Part shown: positions 1 through 17,400 of the stretch, one piece after another | Numbering within the stretch: position 1 is the first letter of the stretch | Layout: each line of letters begins with the position of its first letter | Assembly: GCA_019843655.1 (NCBI GenBank) | Contig: JACDQD010000003.1 | Location: forward strand, 5,210,925-5,274,924 | Reading direction: 5' to 3' | Source: Lethocerus indicus | Taxonomy: Eukaryota > Arthropoda > Insecta > Hemiptera > Belostomatidae | Length of the DNA stretch: 64,000 nt | The notes under the pieces: generated by a model | Seen by the model: only the letters and a program-made list of their open reading frames with translations | Databases searched by the model: none | What the model was told of the DNA's origin: nothing | Position numbers and translations under genes: made by a program

Positions 1-183
1 GTTCGTTGCACTAACAGGTTTGTAGTTGATGATTTGAGCTTTGTAAAAACTTCTATTTATATTATGTGTCAGTTAGTCATTTCTATTATGTATTCAGACA
101 TTTAGTTCAGGTTAAACTGTACTATTGTAGTGTATCCAATCATACATGTCTTCATCTTTTTCAAACATATATATATTTAACAG

Positions 184-1284
184 GAATTCAGTTTGCTGGT
201 GGCCATCTGAGAGAACTGCAGAAAGCTTTTAAAAATCCCTCAACCCATTTGACTTTGATATTAGAAGAAGTGACCAAAAGAGGATTAAGGAGAGTTGGCC
301 TTGGTTCTACTCCTTCTCTGGCACATCTCGTACATCCAAATCTCCATCCGTCTGCATCTTTAGCTGCAAAAGTAATCATTATCATTGCTTTACCTCAATT
401 ATTTTTTAAATTATTTAAATCATTATACTTATTTTCTTCATTCAAATTTTGTTAAATATTTCACATCGTTGTTACCTTCATTCCTTAAGTCATTGAGATT
501 GAAGGTAATATTCCTTTTTACTTGCCATTCATGGTACAATAATAAATAGGCATCTGGTATTTTGTTTTGTCTATCATGAATAAATAAAAATGAATTACTG
601 GAAAAATATTTTAATCAAACTGATATATTTGAATTTCCACTAATTGTTATTTTTATTCATTTTAGAAAATAGCAATGTTTGGACCTGCTGTTGAAAACAT
701 GTTGATGAAATTTGGACGAGGTATTGTTGAGGAACAGTTCTTGCTGAACAGAATCGCAAGTGCAGCAATAGACATATATACAATGGTCATTGTTCTTTCA
801 AGGGCAACTAGGGCACTACAACAAAATCTTCCTTCGGCAGAACATGAGGCTCTTATGACCAGTGTCTGGTGCAGTGAGGTCAGTTAAAGCTATAGTTTTG
901 TCACTTTATTTGTGAGTCATCTGTAGTGTCCCTATCTATAAAACAGCATTATGATGAGCACATTCATTAGAATTTTTCATTGGAATATTTGAGAAATGTG
1001 TGGGAAATAAAAATGAATTAACAATGATGAAATGATTATGAATGTTAATGAATCTTTATTATTTTAAATATGCTATTGCTAGGGTACAATAAATTAATTC
1101 ATAATGCATAAGGCACATACTGATTTTAAAACATTTATTTTTGCAGGCATCAATGCGAGTGAGCCAAAACTTGGGAGCGCTGACATCTCCTTACTATAAT
1201 GATAATTTTTCACATATGAGCCAAATTGCTAAAAATATCTGTGAAAATGGTGGTTTTGTACAAAATAATCCACTGAATTTGTGA
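184..1284 (+). CDS. ACADVL: Very-long-chain acyl-CoA dehydrogenase, mitochondrial (3' part, last three exons)
   Basis: Catalyses the first dehydrogenation of mitochondrial beta-oxidation for long acyl-CoAs, passing electrons to ETF. Exons 184-371, 666-878 and 1147-1284 (TGA 1282-1284); introns are GT-AG and phases join cleanly. The translation gives the C-terminal domain specific to VLCAD/ACAD9, not the core dehydrogenase. Family-like segments are GGHLRELQKAF in the first exon, GIVEEQFLLNRIASAAIDIY and VVLSRATRAL in the second, and a VLCAD-like end reading FVQNNPLNL. The FAD- and substrate-binding core and the targeting peptide must lie left of the window; bases 1-183 are intron. ACAD9 is the alternative, but the EEQFLL...AIDIYTMVIVLSRA stretch and the NPL ending favour ACADVL. 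Nothing is broken in the visible part. Confidence 0.9.
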
Positions 1285-3333
1285 AAAGATTGATAAAAGA
1301 AACTAATTTTGTACATTGGTGTAAGTAGATATTGTTACTCTCCTGCTCAGATCCTGTTTTGTATCGAATCCATAGATTCTATTTATTCTAATAACAATAT
1401 AAAAGCTGTAGTACTGAATATATACTAAAAATTATCAGCAAGACTGAATAGTTGCTGATAATTCATAGGTGAATTGAGAAGTACATTGCAAGATGTTTTA
1501 ATGCTTTATGGAGCTTGTAAAATTGAATTTATATTTTGTCTTACTGATGAGAAATATTTTCATACTAAAGTTATTTGTACTTATTTCAGTAATGTAACTA
1601 CATAAATAGTTGTTATTTTTAAATACTGTAATTATTTTCCATGACTTCAAAAAACCTTACCAAAAATAAGCTTCCAAACATTATTGTTTTTATGTATTTT
1701 TTATTAAAATGTACTCACTGAAATATATTGATGCAGTACAATTGATTTGTTTCCACGTTTGTAGTAAACAATCTTTCAATTTAATTAAATCAGAGTTATG
1801 GATAATGGTGAAATGTAAATGGTATTGTGAAATTGTTATTTACAATTCCTTATTGATTAATAAATAAGAAATTAAATTGGTAATATTGCAAACAGCATTA
1901 ATAAACAGTTATTATGCTACAGAAGTGGAATATATTATTATTTGCTGCTTTTGTTAGGGTCAATATAATAAATAATTTTTCAATATACAGGACAAGCAAC
2001 TGTACTAAAGGAAGGAAAATTCAAAATGTTTTTCTTCCCTGTTTTTAAAAATTTTAATCCTAAATAAACTGTTGGAATTGAATAATGTGCATAATATTTA
2101 TCAGTTATCAGTCAACTGGAACTATTATTTTTCTTTTCAATACAAATGAGTAAAGTAAAAAAGTAACTGAAAATTAAAATATAAATTAAAAGTGCACCTA
2201 AAATAAATAATCATCTAATAAAGGATAAATAGTAGAGTGATTTATTTTTTATCATTCTCACATCTCTTATTAAATCATTGTTGGATATTTAGTCTATTTC
2301 AATTGCTGTCAGTACTACTTAATATTATATTATGGAGAGTTGCTCAATATTATACTTTATAGCACTTTTAACATATGTAGTTACTGCTATTGTTACTGGA
2401 AACTCCTAAATGTTTAATTAGATATCCTCGAACAAAATAGAATATAGATGCTTGTGTACATTATTAACTTATTCAAATCTGAGGTAAATGATACTAAACA
2501 TAATAATCCAGAGGGGAAGAAATAAAATATATCAAAAGGGAAATTCAAGGATGAAATTTTGTTAGAACACATTTTAAACAACAACTTTATATTTATCACA
2601 AATAAGTATTTAATATACATACAAACATAATATACACTGACTGTTAACAGCAATTTTATAATGTTATGTTTTTAAACACACATTTTATAATACAATATAT
2701 TTATTAATAAAGAAAATATTACTATTCACAATTAACTTTTAGTTATAACTTTTTCTTTATAAAATAATACAACAAACATTGTTATCTGACAAATTTTTTC
2801 ATTTAAAATAATGTACTACATTTATTAATTTTCAATAATTATTTAGGATAATGATCCTGAAAAGCATGCTTCTTTAATATATCTAGACAGCTATAAATGA
2901 ATATCTACATGGTAAACAAGGTCACCACAAATGAAGAACACATAGAAAGTTGTATCAACAATTATGGAAGTAATATCACCAGAATAATCTATTTTATAAA
3001 TAGTCTTTATAATAAATGATGCGTAAACCATTATTACGCTAATGTCCTTCCTTAAAATTGACCCAACACTGGAGGTGCAATAATTAATACAAAAAAGCAT
3101 GAAATCAAATTAAAAAAGTGCAAATCTTCATAAGTTATACACCCAATTCAAAACTTATTGGCAAGCTTAAACAAAAATAGTAAGTCATAAAATACTGTAA
3201 ACCCATGTTGTTATTTGGCTAATGAAATGAAAGTCCTCTCATCAGCAATATCAAGTCATTTTCTCACTGTTTTCCCATATTTGAAAACAAGTTAGAATTC
3301 CAAATTGCTCAGTTTGAGCAACATGGTGGATGA
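1285..3333. other. Tail-to-tail intergenic region ACADVL/LCMT1
   Basis: About 2 kb of AT-rich sequence holding both 3'UTRs. TTTATT near 2822 (AATAAA on the minus strand) may serve LCMT1. Short open frames here, such as the minus-strand ones around 2414-2653 and 2891-3100, show no family resemblance and low-complexity composition. No repeat or RNA gene was recognised. Confidence 0.6.
1859..1864 (+). terminator. Candidate poly(A) signal of ACADVL
   Basis: AATAAA lies about 575 bases after the ACADVL stop in AT-rich 3' sequence. Other AATAAA motifs follow further on, so the site actually used is not decided by sequence alone. Confidence 0.35.
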
Positions 3334-6400
<3,067 letters not shown>

Positions 6401-6606
6401 TCCCACGATTTGCCGGGACGACAGTTTTGCGTTAATTTCGTTCGCTCCTCCTCGCCCGTGCGCCCCCTCCGTTCGAAAGCTGGACCGATCTCTCCCCGTT
6501 CGACAGCCGAGATCGCTCTAAAGAAACATAACCTTACGCAAAGGTCGGTCTCCCCCAGTCCACAGCTGTGTGGCGCCGCCGCGTAACCTCCTCTGTTCCA
6601 CTGGAA
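6401..6606. promoter_or_regulatory. Divergent promoter / 5'UTRs of LCMT1 and CDK5RAP1
   Basis: 206 bp separate the two start codons, which read outward on opposite strands. The interval is GC- and CpG-rich compared with its surroundings and has no TATA box that I can place for either gene, as is usual for housekeeping divergent promoters. The CpG-rich block continues into both first exons and into LCMT1 intron 1. Confidence 0.6.
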
Positions 6607-9600
6607 ATGGAGTCTGCGTTCGGTCGGATATTTTTCAATTTGAAAATTCCTCCGAATTGGGAAAAATTCTGGACCATCGCCGGGAGACATGCCAGGAATT
6701 TCAGTTCCCCGACCGGACCCCTGTCCAATCGCTTCGCCGACGGTCCCGGCCTCAAAGATTTTATTCTCGGCGATCGACTCAAAAATAAATCGCCGATTTC
6801 CGTTGTCCCGGAATCTATGCCATATATCGATCCCTTCGTACTGAAAGGAAGGAACAGGAAAGGTATTCTGTAAATATTTGACGATTTCATTTTTGTTCTC
6901 GTCCGTTTGTCAGCGTATTGCAGAAAATAAAAGCGTCACTATAGAGTAGCCCTACTATGACATGTTTTTTGTTAAAAACGTTCCACTTAAGAGAATGCTA
7001 ATCCTAATATTAATTTCCCATTTAGCACATCTTTCTGAAGTGTAACTGATTAGTGTGCTGTATAAAATATAGTTTTAATAAATTCCCTGAAAATTTAAAT
7101 ATATTGTCTTTAATATTGAAGCTCTGTTGAGAGTTTTGGATTGACATCCACTTAATCTAGTTCAAATTAATTGGGACCATGTAGAATGAAGGATGTCCAA
7201 TATAATTTGTACGAATTAAAATTAATTTTTATTTTATTTATTAAATGTTTTATACAATAATTGCAGTTTACTTCGATGTTTATGGCTGCCAAATGAACGT
7301 TAATGATACAGAAATTGTATGGTCTATACTGCAGTCTGCTGGATATTGCAAGACTGATAGAATTGAAGACGCTGATGTTATACTTATGATGACTTGTGCA
7401 ATCAGAGAAAAAGCAGAGAAAAAAGTTTGGAACAAATTGACACATTATAGAGCCATGAAGAGGTCTAGGTCAGAAATTAAGAATAAACCCTCACTGAAAA
7501 TAGGAGTTTTAGGTAATAATATTCTGATAACACACATTTAAATATTCACTCTATCATTATTTTAGGTAGTTGTATTTAAAATACAACTGTATATAATTAC
7601 AATACATTGTCTACTAGTTCAGAATTGCAATTTTCTCCTCTCAATCTGTTGGTTTATGTTCTTTAAGCAAGTGTTTGTATCTTGTACATTAAAAATAATA
7701 TAACACCACCAGAATAAAAATCCTAATAATTAATCCAACTGTTATTTTTTTAAAGTATGATATATTGTAATTCAGTTGTTTTCATATGTACTTAAGGTTG
7801 TATGGCAGAGCGTCTGAAACACGAGCTGGTTGAAAAAGATAAGGCGATAGACATAGTGGCAGGGCCCGACAGCTACAAGGATCTTCCACGTTTACTGGCA
7901 ATTACTGACAGTAATGAGACAGCCATTAATGTTGCACTCTCTTTAGATGAAACCTATGCCGATGTTGTGCCAGTCAGATTGAACCAGGACTCAGTGACAG
8001 CTTATGTGTGAGTTAATAACATATTTTTCTATTAATTTGTTAAGTCTATTTGTTTTACAAATAAGTAGAAGGTTACTATCACTTAATAATAATTATGGAT
8101 TAATCATTAAGTGAACAAAACTATATAGTGATATCAAGCATATAGTGATAGTTATATTTTATTTTCATAACTCAAAATGTGGAATGTGATATTTCATTGA
8201 CAGAAGAAATGGGTTTAATTTCTTTATTTGAATTTACCAATTGATCATATATCTTAGATGTATCAGGACAGTGTTACATATCACATTTAATGTTTTAAGG
8301 CAATGTTTAATATATATTGCATAGACATAATTCATTTATACCTGTTCATAAATAATAGAGATAAATCTATTGAGATATTTTCAGATCAATAATGAGAGGC
8401 TGTGACAACATGTGTACTTATTGCATAGTACCTTTCACTAGAGGAAGAGAGAGGTCTAGGCCAGCTGAATCTATCCTAAGGGAAGTTCAAGAATTGTCCC
8501 GTCAAGGAATCAAAGAGGTAACATTATTAGGTAAAAACCAGTTTCAAGATTTACGGGAATACAATTTAGCATTTTACTGTCAAATCAGTTATTTTGTTAT
8601 TTTTTTAGTTATAAGTATTGTATCTTTGGAATTTAAAATTTCTTCAAACATTTGAGCACATAATTTGAAAAGATGAAGAATGATTTTTATTACCTCGTGA
8701 AAAATATATTTTTTTGTTTTGCTATGGGCCATCTTTTAAATGTTGAAAGAAAATAAGGACCATATAAAAATGTATTACCACTGATAGAATGTTACAATGC
8801 TTTTTTATAAAGTTCATCTAATTCTACCCAGATTTATTTCTGGTCTCATCAAAAATGAAATTTGTTGTCACTTTTATAGGACAAAATGTGAACAGCTACC
8901 GTGATATTTCAAAATCTGACAGTAAAGAATTTGAAACAATTATGGCCAAAGGTTTCAAAACTGTCTATAAACCAAAGAAGGGGGGTTTGCGTTTTGCTGA
9001 ATTGTTAGACCAAGTAGCGCTTGTAGACCCAGAGTTGAGAATACGCTTTACCTCACCACATCCAAAAGATTTTCCAGATGAGGTATGTTTGTATTACATT
9101 TATAAACTAAGTAATGTAGCGCATAATGCATCATTGGGCAAAACGAAGAAAATTAAGTAATACTGCTAAATGTTGCTTGTTGTGTAGTTATTACGTTGTC
9201 ACCTCCTTATTTGTCAGGTGGCAATAATTGTCAGGCCAATTGAATTTTTGTTTACAAGGTATTGGAAGTAATTCGGAAGAGGGAGAATGTGTGTTGTAGC
9301 CTTCATTTACCAGCTCAAAGCGGTAACAATTCAGTACTGGAGAGGATGCGGCGCGGTTACACAAAAGAAAGTTATCTGGAATTGGTGGATCACATAAGAG
9401 AAATGTTGCCTGGTGTAACATTATCGAGCGATTTCATTTGTGGGTTCTGCGGTGAAACGGATGAAGAGTTCGAAGACACACTCAGTTTAATAAGGAGTGT
9501 CAAGTATCATGTGGCCTATTTGTTTGCCTACAGTATGAGAGAAGTGAGAACTTGTTTTCTGTAACTTTTTTAAAAGAAACAGTTTTGTTTATTTAATGAA

Positions 9601-10951
9601 CTATAAATATACAGTAAATTTAAAATAGATGAGATTTTCCAAAATAAAATTATATTACACAGACATAGGCCCTTTTAAAGTTAAGTTCAAATCAAGTGAA
9701 TATAACTGGGCTTTCCCAGTGGTATTTTAATCCCATAGGAAACTGGCTTTTCTGAAGAAGTTAATTTGTACTAATATAATCCCCATATGATTTGAACAAA
9801 GCAATGTCTGACAATTTTGACATTTCTATTTACAATATATTGTTACAATATATAGTGTTATTAATTTATTATATAGTGTAATAAATAGTTATCTTATCTT
9901 CAGTAGTTTTCAGTGATGTTCTGGATAGTTACCAAAGATTCTAACACAAACTGTCTTCTAATTAATCTATATTTTTAACCCTTTATTCTCTCTGTCATCT
10001 TTTTATAGAAAACCACAGCGTACAGGAGGTTCAAAGATGATGTACCAACTAAAGTGAAACAAGAACGTCTAATGGCAATGGTTTCAGCATTCAGAGAAGA
10101 GGCACAAAAATTGAATCAATCATTTATAGGCCAACAGCAAACCATATTAATTGAAGGTGTAAGCAGAATTTTAAATTTAATTTCAGATTGGTGCATTAGA
10201 ATGCATTAATTTTATTTTAATATTCTTAATGTATTATAATTTAAACATACTTTGTTGTGAAATTCAATATTTTTTAATGTAAGAGGTTTGTTTTAACTGT
10301 AATAATCTATTTTCCATTTTCAGTCTTGAGTCAACTGAAAAGTTTGTTAGTAACAGAATTACTTATTCATTTTTTCAGAATAGTGTATAATTTTATAATA
10401 AATTTAAAAATAATTATAATTAATTTTTCTGTATAATTTTATTTTTATAACATATTGTTAAAATTAAACTTTATTTTTAGATTGTGTTGATAAAGAATAA
10501 TGCAATTAATTAATAATTTTTGATGCAGTAACATTTCATTACTTTTTGTACTTTTGTAGTTTATATTTCGTTGTCATAATTTAATCATGAAGACCTTTGA
10601 ACCCTTTTAGGAGAGTAAACGCTCGGATAGATTTTTGGCTGGTAGAAATGATGGTAATATTAAAGTTATTGTTCCTTCTGTTATGACGCCTGCTTTTGAT
10701 GGTGCAGATGATACACTGCCTCTGAATCCAGGCAATTATGTTCGTGTGGAAGTGAGTATTTTTAGTGAGGTTCTGTGGTTTATTAAAATATTTTTAGCGC
10801 AGACTTTTGTAAATAAATTGCTATGTTTCTATTATTGCAGATAGAAGATGCCAATTCTCAAGTATTAAAGGGTAGACCTCTATACCACACAACATTGTCT
10901 AATTCCAACAACAAAGAAATCAATATTTCACAATCTCAGGGGAATTATTAA
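6607..10951 (+). CDS. CDK5RAP1: CDK5RAP1, mitochondrial tRNA 2-methylthio-N6-isopentenyladenosine methylthiotransferase
   Basis: A MiaB-type radical-SAM enzyme that adds a methylthio group to isopentenyladenosine 37 of mitochondrial tRNAs. Nine exons: 6607-6862, 7267-7512, 7797-8007, 8385-8530, 8880-9082, 9259-9543, 10009-10158, 10611-10751, 10841-10951; phases agree, 582 aa. The N-terminal methylthiotransferase domain carries three conserved cysteines (C93 in YGCQMN, C129 in [10 protein letters not shown]169 in GCMAER). The radical-SAM triad is C244, C248, C251 in [10 protein letters not shown]. The [13 protein letters not shown] and [19 protein letters not shown] blocks follow, then a C-terminal TRAM domain (exons 8-9). 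The first ATG is at 6607; an in-frame stop lies at 6529-6531 with only a GTG between. Basic N-terminus (AGRHARNF) fits a mitochondrial presequence. Divergent from LCMT1, convergent with ASPH. Confidence 0.96.
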
Positions 10952-11448
10952 TTAGTATCTATTAATATATGATTGTCAGTTGCTCTATAAATAAAAATTG
11001 TAGTATGTTTACTATAAATATTACTGTAATATTAATTGGAGAATATCTGAATGTAAGATTTTTATTATTTGTTTAATGGTGAGTACATTATAATATTGTT
11101 GATTATTTGTTTAGTATTTCACCCTACTATTGCTCCAAACTGTATCACCAAAAGGTATGAAATTTCAGTAGTCACTTGGCCGCAGTACAGTGTGTATAAT
11201 TAGATTAGGCTAATTCAATATATAAATACTGAACATTTCTGGGGTGAAACTCACAAGGAATTAATGAATGGACAACAATAAACAACAGAGGATTTTATAT
11301 AAATTATACAAGAAATAAGAATCGATACAATAATGAAAATACAAACATTCTAAACACAATATCGTACATATATCAGATCAAATTAAAATATTTTGTTACA
11401 GGATAACGGCCATTGGCACTCATTAAAAGCTAAATGTATGTTAAAACT
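10952..11448. other. Tail-to-tail intergenic region CDK5RAP1/ASPH
   Basis: 497 bp hold both 3'UTRs. AATAAA at 10990 (+) and TTTATT at 11061-11066 (AATAAA on the minus strand, for ASPH) place the two predicted cleavage sites only tens of bases apart. No coding exon or repeat seen. Confidence 0.55.
10990..10995 (+). terminator. Candidate poly(A) signal of CDK5RAP1
   Basis: AATAAA lies 39 bases after the stop codon; a short 3'UTR would fit the close convergent ASPH end. Confidence 0.45.
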
Positions 11449-14400
11449 TCATATAGGTGATAGCGATAACCTCTCTGGTTTTGTTAGTTCGGGGTGCCAG
11501 ACGTCAACTATTAAAACAAGTCTCAATGAAGTGCCATTGTGCCAAACTTCATGTTCGAAACTGTCATCAAAAACAATAACTTTCCCTTCTTTCCATGTTC
11601 TGAAAATCATAGAAAATAATGGTTAATAATGTATAATGGAAACTATTTGTAAATCACTTGTCATATTTAAAAGCTTTATTTCATTAGTTTTTCCCACAAA
11701 TATAATAAAAAATATGTTTAAAATGTTTTTTATATATAAATATTTATTTTTTATTCAATAATTTACCCAGTTGTTTCAGCAACTCTGATGGAAGTGCCTG
11801 GGGGTACAACAAGTCCAAGGTGAGCCCTGAGTCTACAATTGGTAGGTCCACAATGTGGCCAAACATGTGTCCCAGCTTCCATCACACTGAATTTACTCTG
11901 ACCTCTCTTGCAAGTCCTTGCAGGCTCAAACTCGCTTATTATTGAACAAGTGATAGGGGTTTTACGACAGTTCTCTGTATACTTCATCCCTGCAACAGTT
12001 CATAACAAAAATAATTTTTTACTGAAATTTTTTAAATAAAAATTACAAATCAATTTTTTCTTCAAATAATATTTATAGTATATTTAATAGTAACCTTAAT
12101 ATGAAGACATTAATTGTTCTTTTTTGTGATCTATCATTAAGAAAGTTGCAATAGATGTCTTTCTGAGACAAATGTGTGTTGATAATATCAATACAGTTTT
12201 TGGTTGATGTCTAAATGAATTGATGCTATCAATGAAATATGTATTGAGAATAAATGTTTGTGGGTTAGGTCCTTGGTGTACAGTGAGATGCACAGCAATG
12301 CAATAATAAACAAATTAATTAAGAAAAGTATAAAATTATTATAATGGTAGAAACATGTTGTTTATAAGAATTCTGTTTTAATTCCAAATAAATTTGTTTG
12401 TGATTTTTACATAGAAACAAAAGGTTTTTCATAAAATTTGTATTGAATAACACGGCTGAACACTTGCCTCTAGCAAACAGTTCAAACTGTTTCCAGTCTC
12501 CTACATCCCTCAGATTTTCTGCCTCGTCTTTAAAACCTCCGATACTCTTCAATGCAGCTACTCCTTCATCACGTATCACTTTCCAGTTTATTTCCAGTTT
12601 CCTAAATTAACAAGTTACTCACAAACTAGGAATTCAAGGCAACAAACGGTAACATACTGGTAATAATGTAAGAAAAGAAATTTTTCTGCCATTGAGCCTA
12701 TAAAAAAATACAATATATTCCATTAAGAATCTTTCCCATGTTCTTCTTAGCAATTGTTTTCCTATTTCTTCTGACAATCTTATCAAATTAATTCAAGTAT
12801 CTGACACTTGGTAGTTTGATGCTGAATTATTTTTCTGAATTAATACCGTAAATATCAAGATACAAACAGCAGAATGTTATCCAAAGCCTCATTCAACAAA
12901 TTGTAAGCTGTAGGCTTGGTAATTAAAACTTGAATTCTCGAACTGCAGTAGCATCTTTATGTATCACTGAGTCAGAGTATTTACTTTTATGAAAACAAAT
13001 TTCAAAAATAATGTAAGTATAGATTTTTAAATACAGGCATTCGAAATTTGATTTTACATACAAATTACATACTTAAAGAAGTCTGCATATGTAGTCTGCT
13101 GGATGGTCCACCAGGGGCGTCCAATAAGCCTGTCCACGTTATACAGTGACCTCTGGTACTTTGACCTGAACAGGCCTTTTTCAACCGCTTTCTCATAAAC
13201 CTGCCACAATTCGCCTTATGTGCTACCATATCCACTGACAGCCTAAACAGATGTCTAACAGCTCTAATACTAATACTTCTTTATTTTGAGCTTCTTCTAA
13301 TTCACCCTTTAATATTCGATACTGCACATTTTCATGATGTCCACTTCTACTATTTTCAGTCATGTAATTAATTTTTAAAAAATCATTGAATAATATTTTT
13401 GGGTGACCCTACAGTTAATATCCACAGGAAGCTACTACTTTTTTTTTTGGAAATAGCAACAATTCGTTAACCTTACTATCAAGTATTTCACAGGCACAGC
13501 AGGCTTCATAAAAATAGGTTTGGTATTGATCCAATTGTTCTGTATCAAAAGAGTGCCAAGAAAATGTAAGCCACAAATAGTTTCCATATTGTGAAAATTA
13601 TTATTACTACTTCTATTCAAAACGTAGTAATAGTTTCTTTTTTTAGATTCCAAATTAGATTATAAATTATCTGAGTTTCAGAAAATATTTTAAATTTTCA
13701 TTATTTCATACAATATGAATTCCAGTTAATCATAAATATATCTATCAAATTGCTCAAGAAAGGTATAAGTAACATTAACCAAACAAGATTAAGGTGATAG
13801 CTAACCTTGACTGCATCCTTAGGGCGTCCTGATCTAGAAAGTGCGTCTCCAAGATGGAAGTAAAGCCTTGCATCCCTTGTTTCAGGAATATCAACAGCAA
13901 GTCCCGATTCCAAAAATGGTAGTGATTCTTTGTTTTTACCTATAGATATTAGGATGGCATTATTAGATAATTATATATAAACTTGATACATGTTTCAATT
14001 TATTTCTCTAATTTTCTAGTAACAACTGTTATATACAAAAACAACAAATAAAACAATTAATGCACCTTGTAATTTGAGCACAAGACCATAATGAGCTTGA
14101 GCCATTGCATCCTCTGGCCACTTTTTTAAAACAGTTTTAAAGACTTCTCCACCATCATCAAGCCTGAAATTTGAAACATAATTTATTCTAGCTCAGGAAG
14201 AATAATGCTAATATAGTATTATTAATGTTATAAATTCAAAAATTCATTGTTGAAATAAAATATATAGTTTTGGTCCATGAATAACTCTGTTTGATTAGAC
14301 AAATATAACACTATTTTCATTGTCTCTGAAAAAATAAACCTGGGTACAATATAATTGAAATAATGCATGAATCACTAACACTCAGACTTATTAATAAGAT

Positions 14401-17400
14401 TACCTGTTCATCATAAGGTAGTTAATGGCAAGACCATTCATGTAACGTGGAGTGTCATTGAAACGTTTAATCAGTACGTCATACACATGAATTGCTTTCA
14501 TATGGAGGCCTAAAAATACATAATAACATTTACAATAACTTACTAAATCCATATTGGTATTGAATGAATTGTCTCAAAGGTTTAACTGTGGGGTAATTGT
14601 CATCACAAAATTATAATAGTTCCAGCAACTTTGTATATTAATACATAACTGGCTAGTATAATACCTCTGAATTGTATCCTATCAATGGCTCGGGTAGCAA
14701 GCTTGAGGAGGAGAGCGTCTGGTATTCTAGGTGTAGTCAAAGCATAGAGGTAAGCTTCAATGGCTTGATTCAATATGATGTTACTTCTTTTAGACTCAGC
14801 TTCCTTATCGAGGGCCCTCGCTTTTCCATATCTTGCTCTGGGAGATTCGGGATGTTTCTCCAAGATAACTGCATACTTGTTCAGTGCTACTTGGGTTCGC
14901 TGCATGTCAGGCAAGGGACCATTAGAGAACACAAAACACACAATAAGCGAACAAAACATGCTCTTGCAATTAAAATATATACAAAACAAAAAGACCGATG
15001 AGCTGTCTTGAAAATAAATGCACGTACAGACCACATTATGTGAAAAATGAAGTTATATAAGCGATATTTATTAAGGTTAAATGATATGACCACAAATTTA
15101 ACTTAAGTCCTGTTCACTGAGTTATTAATTATAAAACTGGATTCACAATCAGGATAAGAGAGGACATAATTAACAAACCATATGTTATTAATACAAAAAA
15201 TAAACAGTAAGAGGTAGCAGATTCGTTTTTGCACTTAAGAAACTCTTAAATTAGTGACCAACCAAGGCCTCCATTAAAAGATGTTGGTCGTGGGTGCAAG
15301 AGGTGGTCTTGACTGCTTACTAAATTATGAGTTTCCAAACAATAAAAACAATTGGCAAAATAACCCTTCCCCCTTCCTATTAAACTATCTGAAGGAGTAC
15401 TATTTACATTTATAATTAAATAACAATTAACTGTATACCATTCAATTTAAATCCACACACGTCTCCTTGTAAACGATTTATTATAAAATATGTGACGCTT
15501 GACCTTCATAGAAACAATCATAATATTTGTTACAATAAGTCTAAAAAAATATTACTAAACTAAAATAGTTAAAAAAAATAAAACTGGGGGATGTTAGAAT
15601 TATAAATTAGAGGGACAATGAACAAACAAGCAAAGGGGAGGACTAAAAGAAGAGCCCCTGCAAATATAAAAAAAACAACAAAAATGGTTTGATTTATCTG
15701 AATAAATAAGAATAAACTATACTTACAAGGACTGAATCCATAAAAGTGAAAACTAACACAAAGAAATGAAAAATCTATTTTAATGACAAAATCACGTAAA
15801 AAAAATACTAATTATTAAAATATTCTCATAATAATGAATAAATAAGGAATCCCGATAACATATCTTTGTGATTCTTGAGCAACTAAAATTATTTATTTTA
15901 TTCTCAACTTAATTATCCTCACCAATTTAAAATGTAAAAATAAAATTTCAAGGGAGAGAACAAAAATATTTCAAGTAAACAATATGACACTCCTATAACT
16001 ACCTATAAAGCTATAAAGCTACCTATAACTGTTAACAGTACTATATTTCTTAACTAAGTGAATAAAATCTTACATGATTATTTAATTCTTCATCCGCACG
16101 ATCAAGATCCTCCCTAATCTCCCAGTCATCTTCATTTGTTATATCCCAATTTTCATATTCCTGGAATCATATTACTGTATGAGTTTTAAAAATGTAATGT
16201 AATGTTTCTTTTATGCTAAGAATAATTTAGGTAAATAATGTGCCATTATTCAACAACTTTTTACAATAATTTTCTATTATAGTTTGAAGGATGTAGATTA
16301 TCTGTATGATTAACACGATGACAGACTTAGGCAGGAATAACATGAAAACTTTAAATATTTAACACCTGATGTGCTTCTTTGGGCCCACCAGCAGGTCGCC
16401 TTGATACTACTGGAGGAGCATCATCCTCTGACTCTTCCTCTTCATCCTCCGAATCTAATTGAACATCACTTCTCTTAATATCTATAAACAAAAGATTATA
16501 TAAATTAATACTAAATTATAGCATCAATTGTAAAAATTGTTTAAATGAGATTTTTTAGATTTCATCTTTATAAAATGAATATGAAGCCATAAGAATTTTA
16601 CTTATGTAGATTATAAATCAATAATATACTTGTCCAATGTTGTGCTTGTTCTTCCTCTGGTTCACTGACTTCTGCATTGTCATTACCACTTTCTTCCTCA
16701 CCGACACTTTCTTCTTCAGCTCCATCGGAATACTGGAAGTAGAAAAAATAGCATTAAACTGTAAATCATGTTAAACAGCAAGATAATTGTCATCTGGTTC
16801 TATTTAGGAACTATTTACGTACAATTTAGATACCACTAGGTATTTTACTATACTAGCTGAAGAAGAAAAATTTCTTTGATTACTTGATATACGATTGAAG
16901 AAGGGAGGGAAAGAAACAATTCAAGACTCCAAGGATATATATTTATATAAGCGTATATATTGAAAAAATCTTATTGGAACATATACATTAAAATCTGTTT
17001 AATTACTCAAATATTGTTGGATAAATTATTCTTCCAATGTAATGTATAAATCACAACTCACTTCTCTCTGCATTGCATCATCATCTGACTGCTCAGCATC
17101 ACTGCTATCAGGAGTCATTTGGCCATACTGTGCCAATAATTGCTCATATTTCTTAGCAGTAATCTCGTTTACTTTGCCTTGTCCCAAATCCTCTACTTCT
17201 ACCTCCTCTTCTTCTTCTTCATCTTCCTCTTCGTACTCTATTTCTTCTTCGGGTTCATTTCGAATTGGTATTGCTATAAATTTCATACAACATGAGATTA
17301 TTGGTGAAATAACTCTTTGAAATGTCAGTACCACTATATTTGTTTGAATATTCACAAATTAAATACACATCCACATGTGTGATATATTTTTAATTATTTG

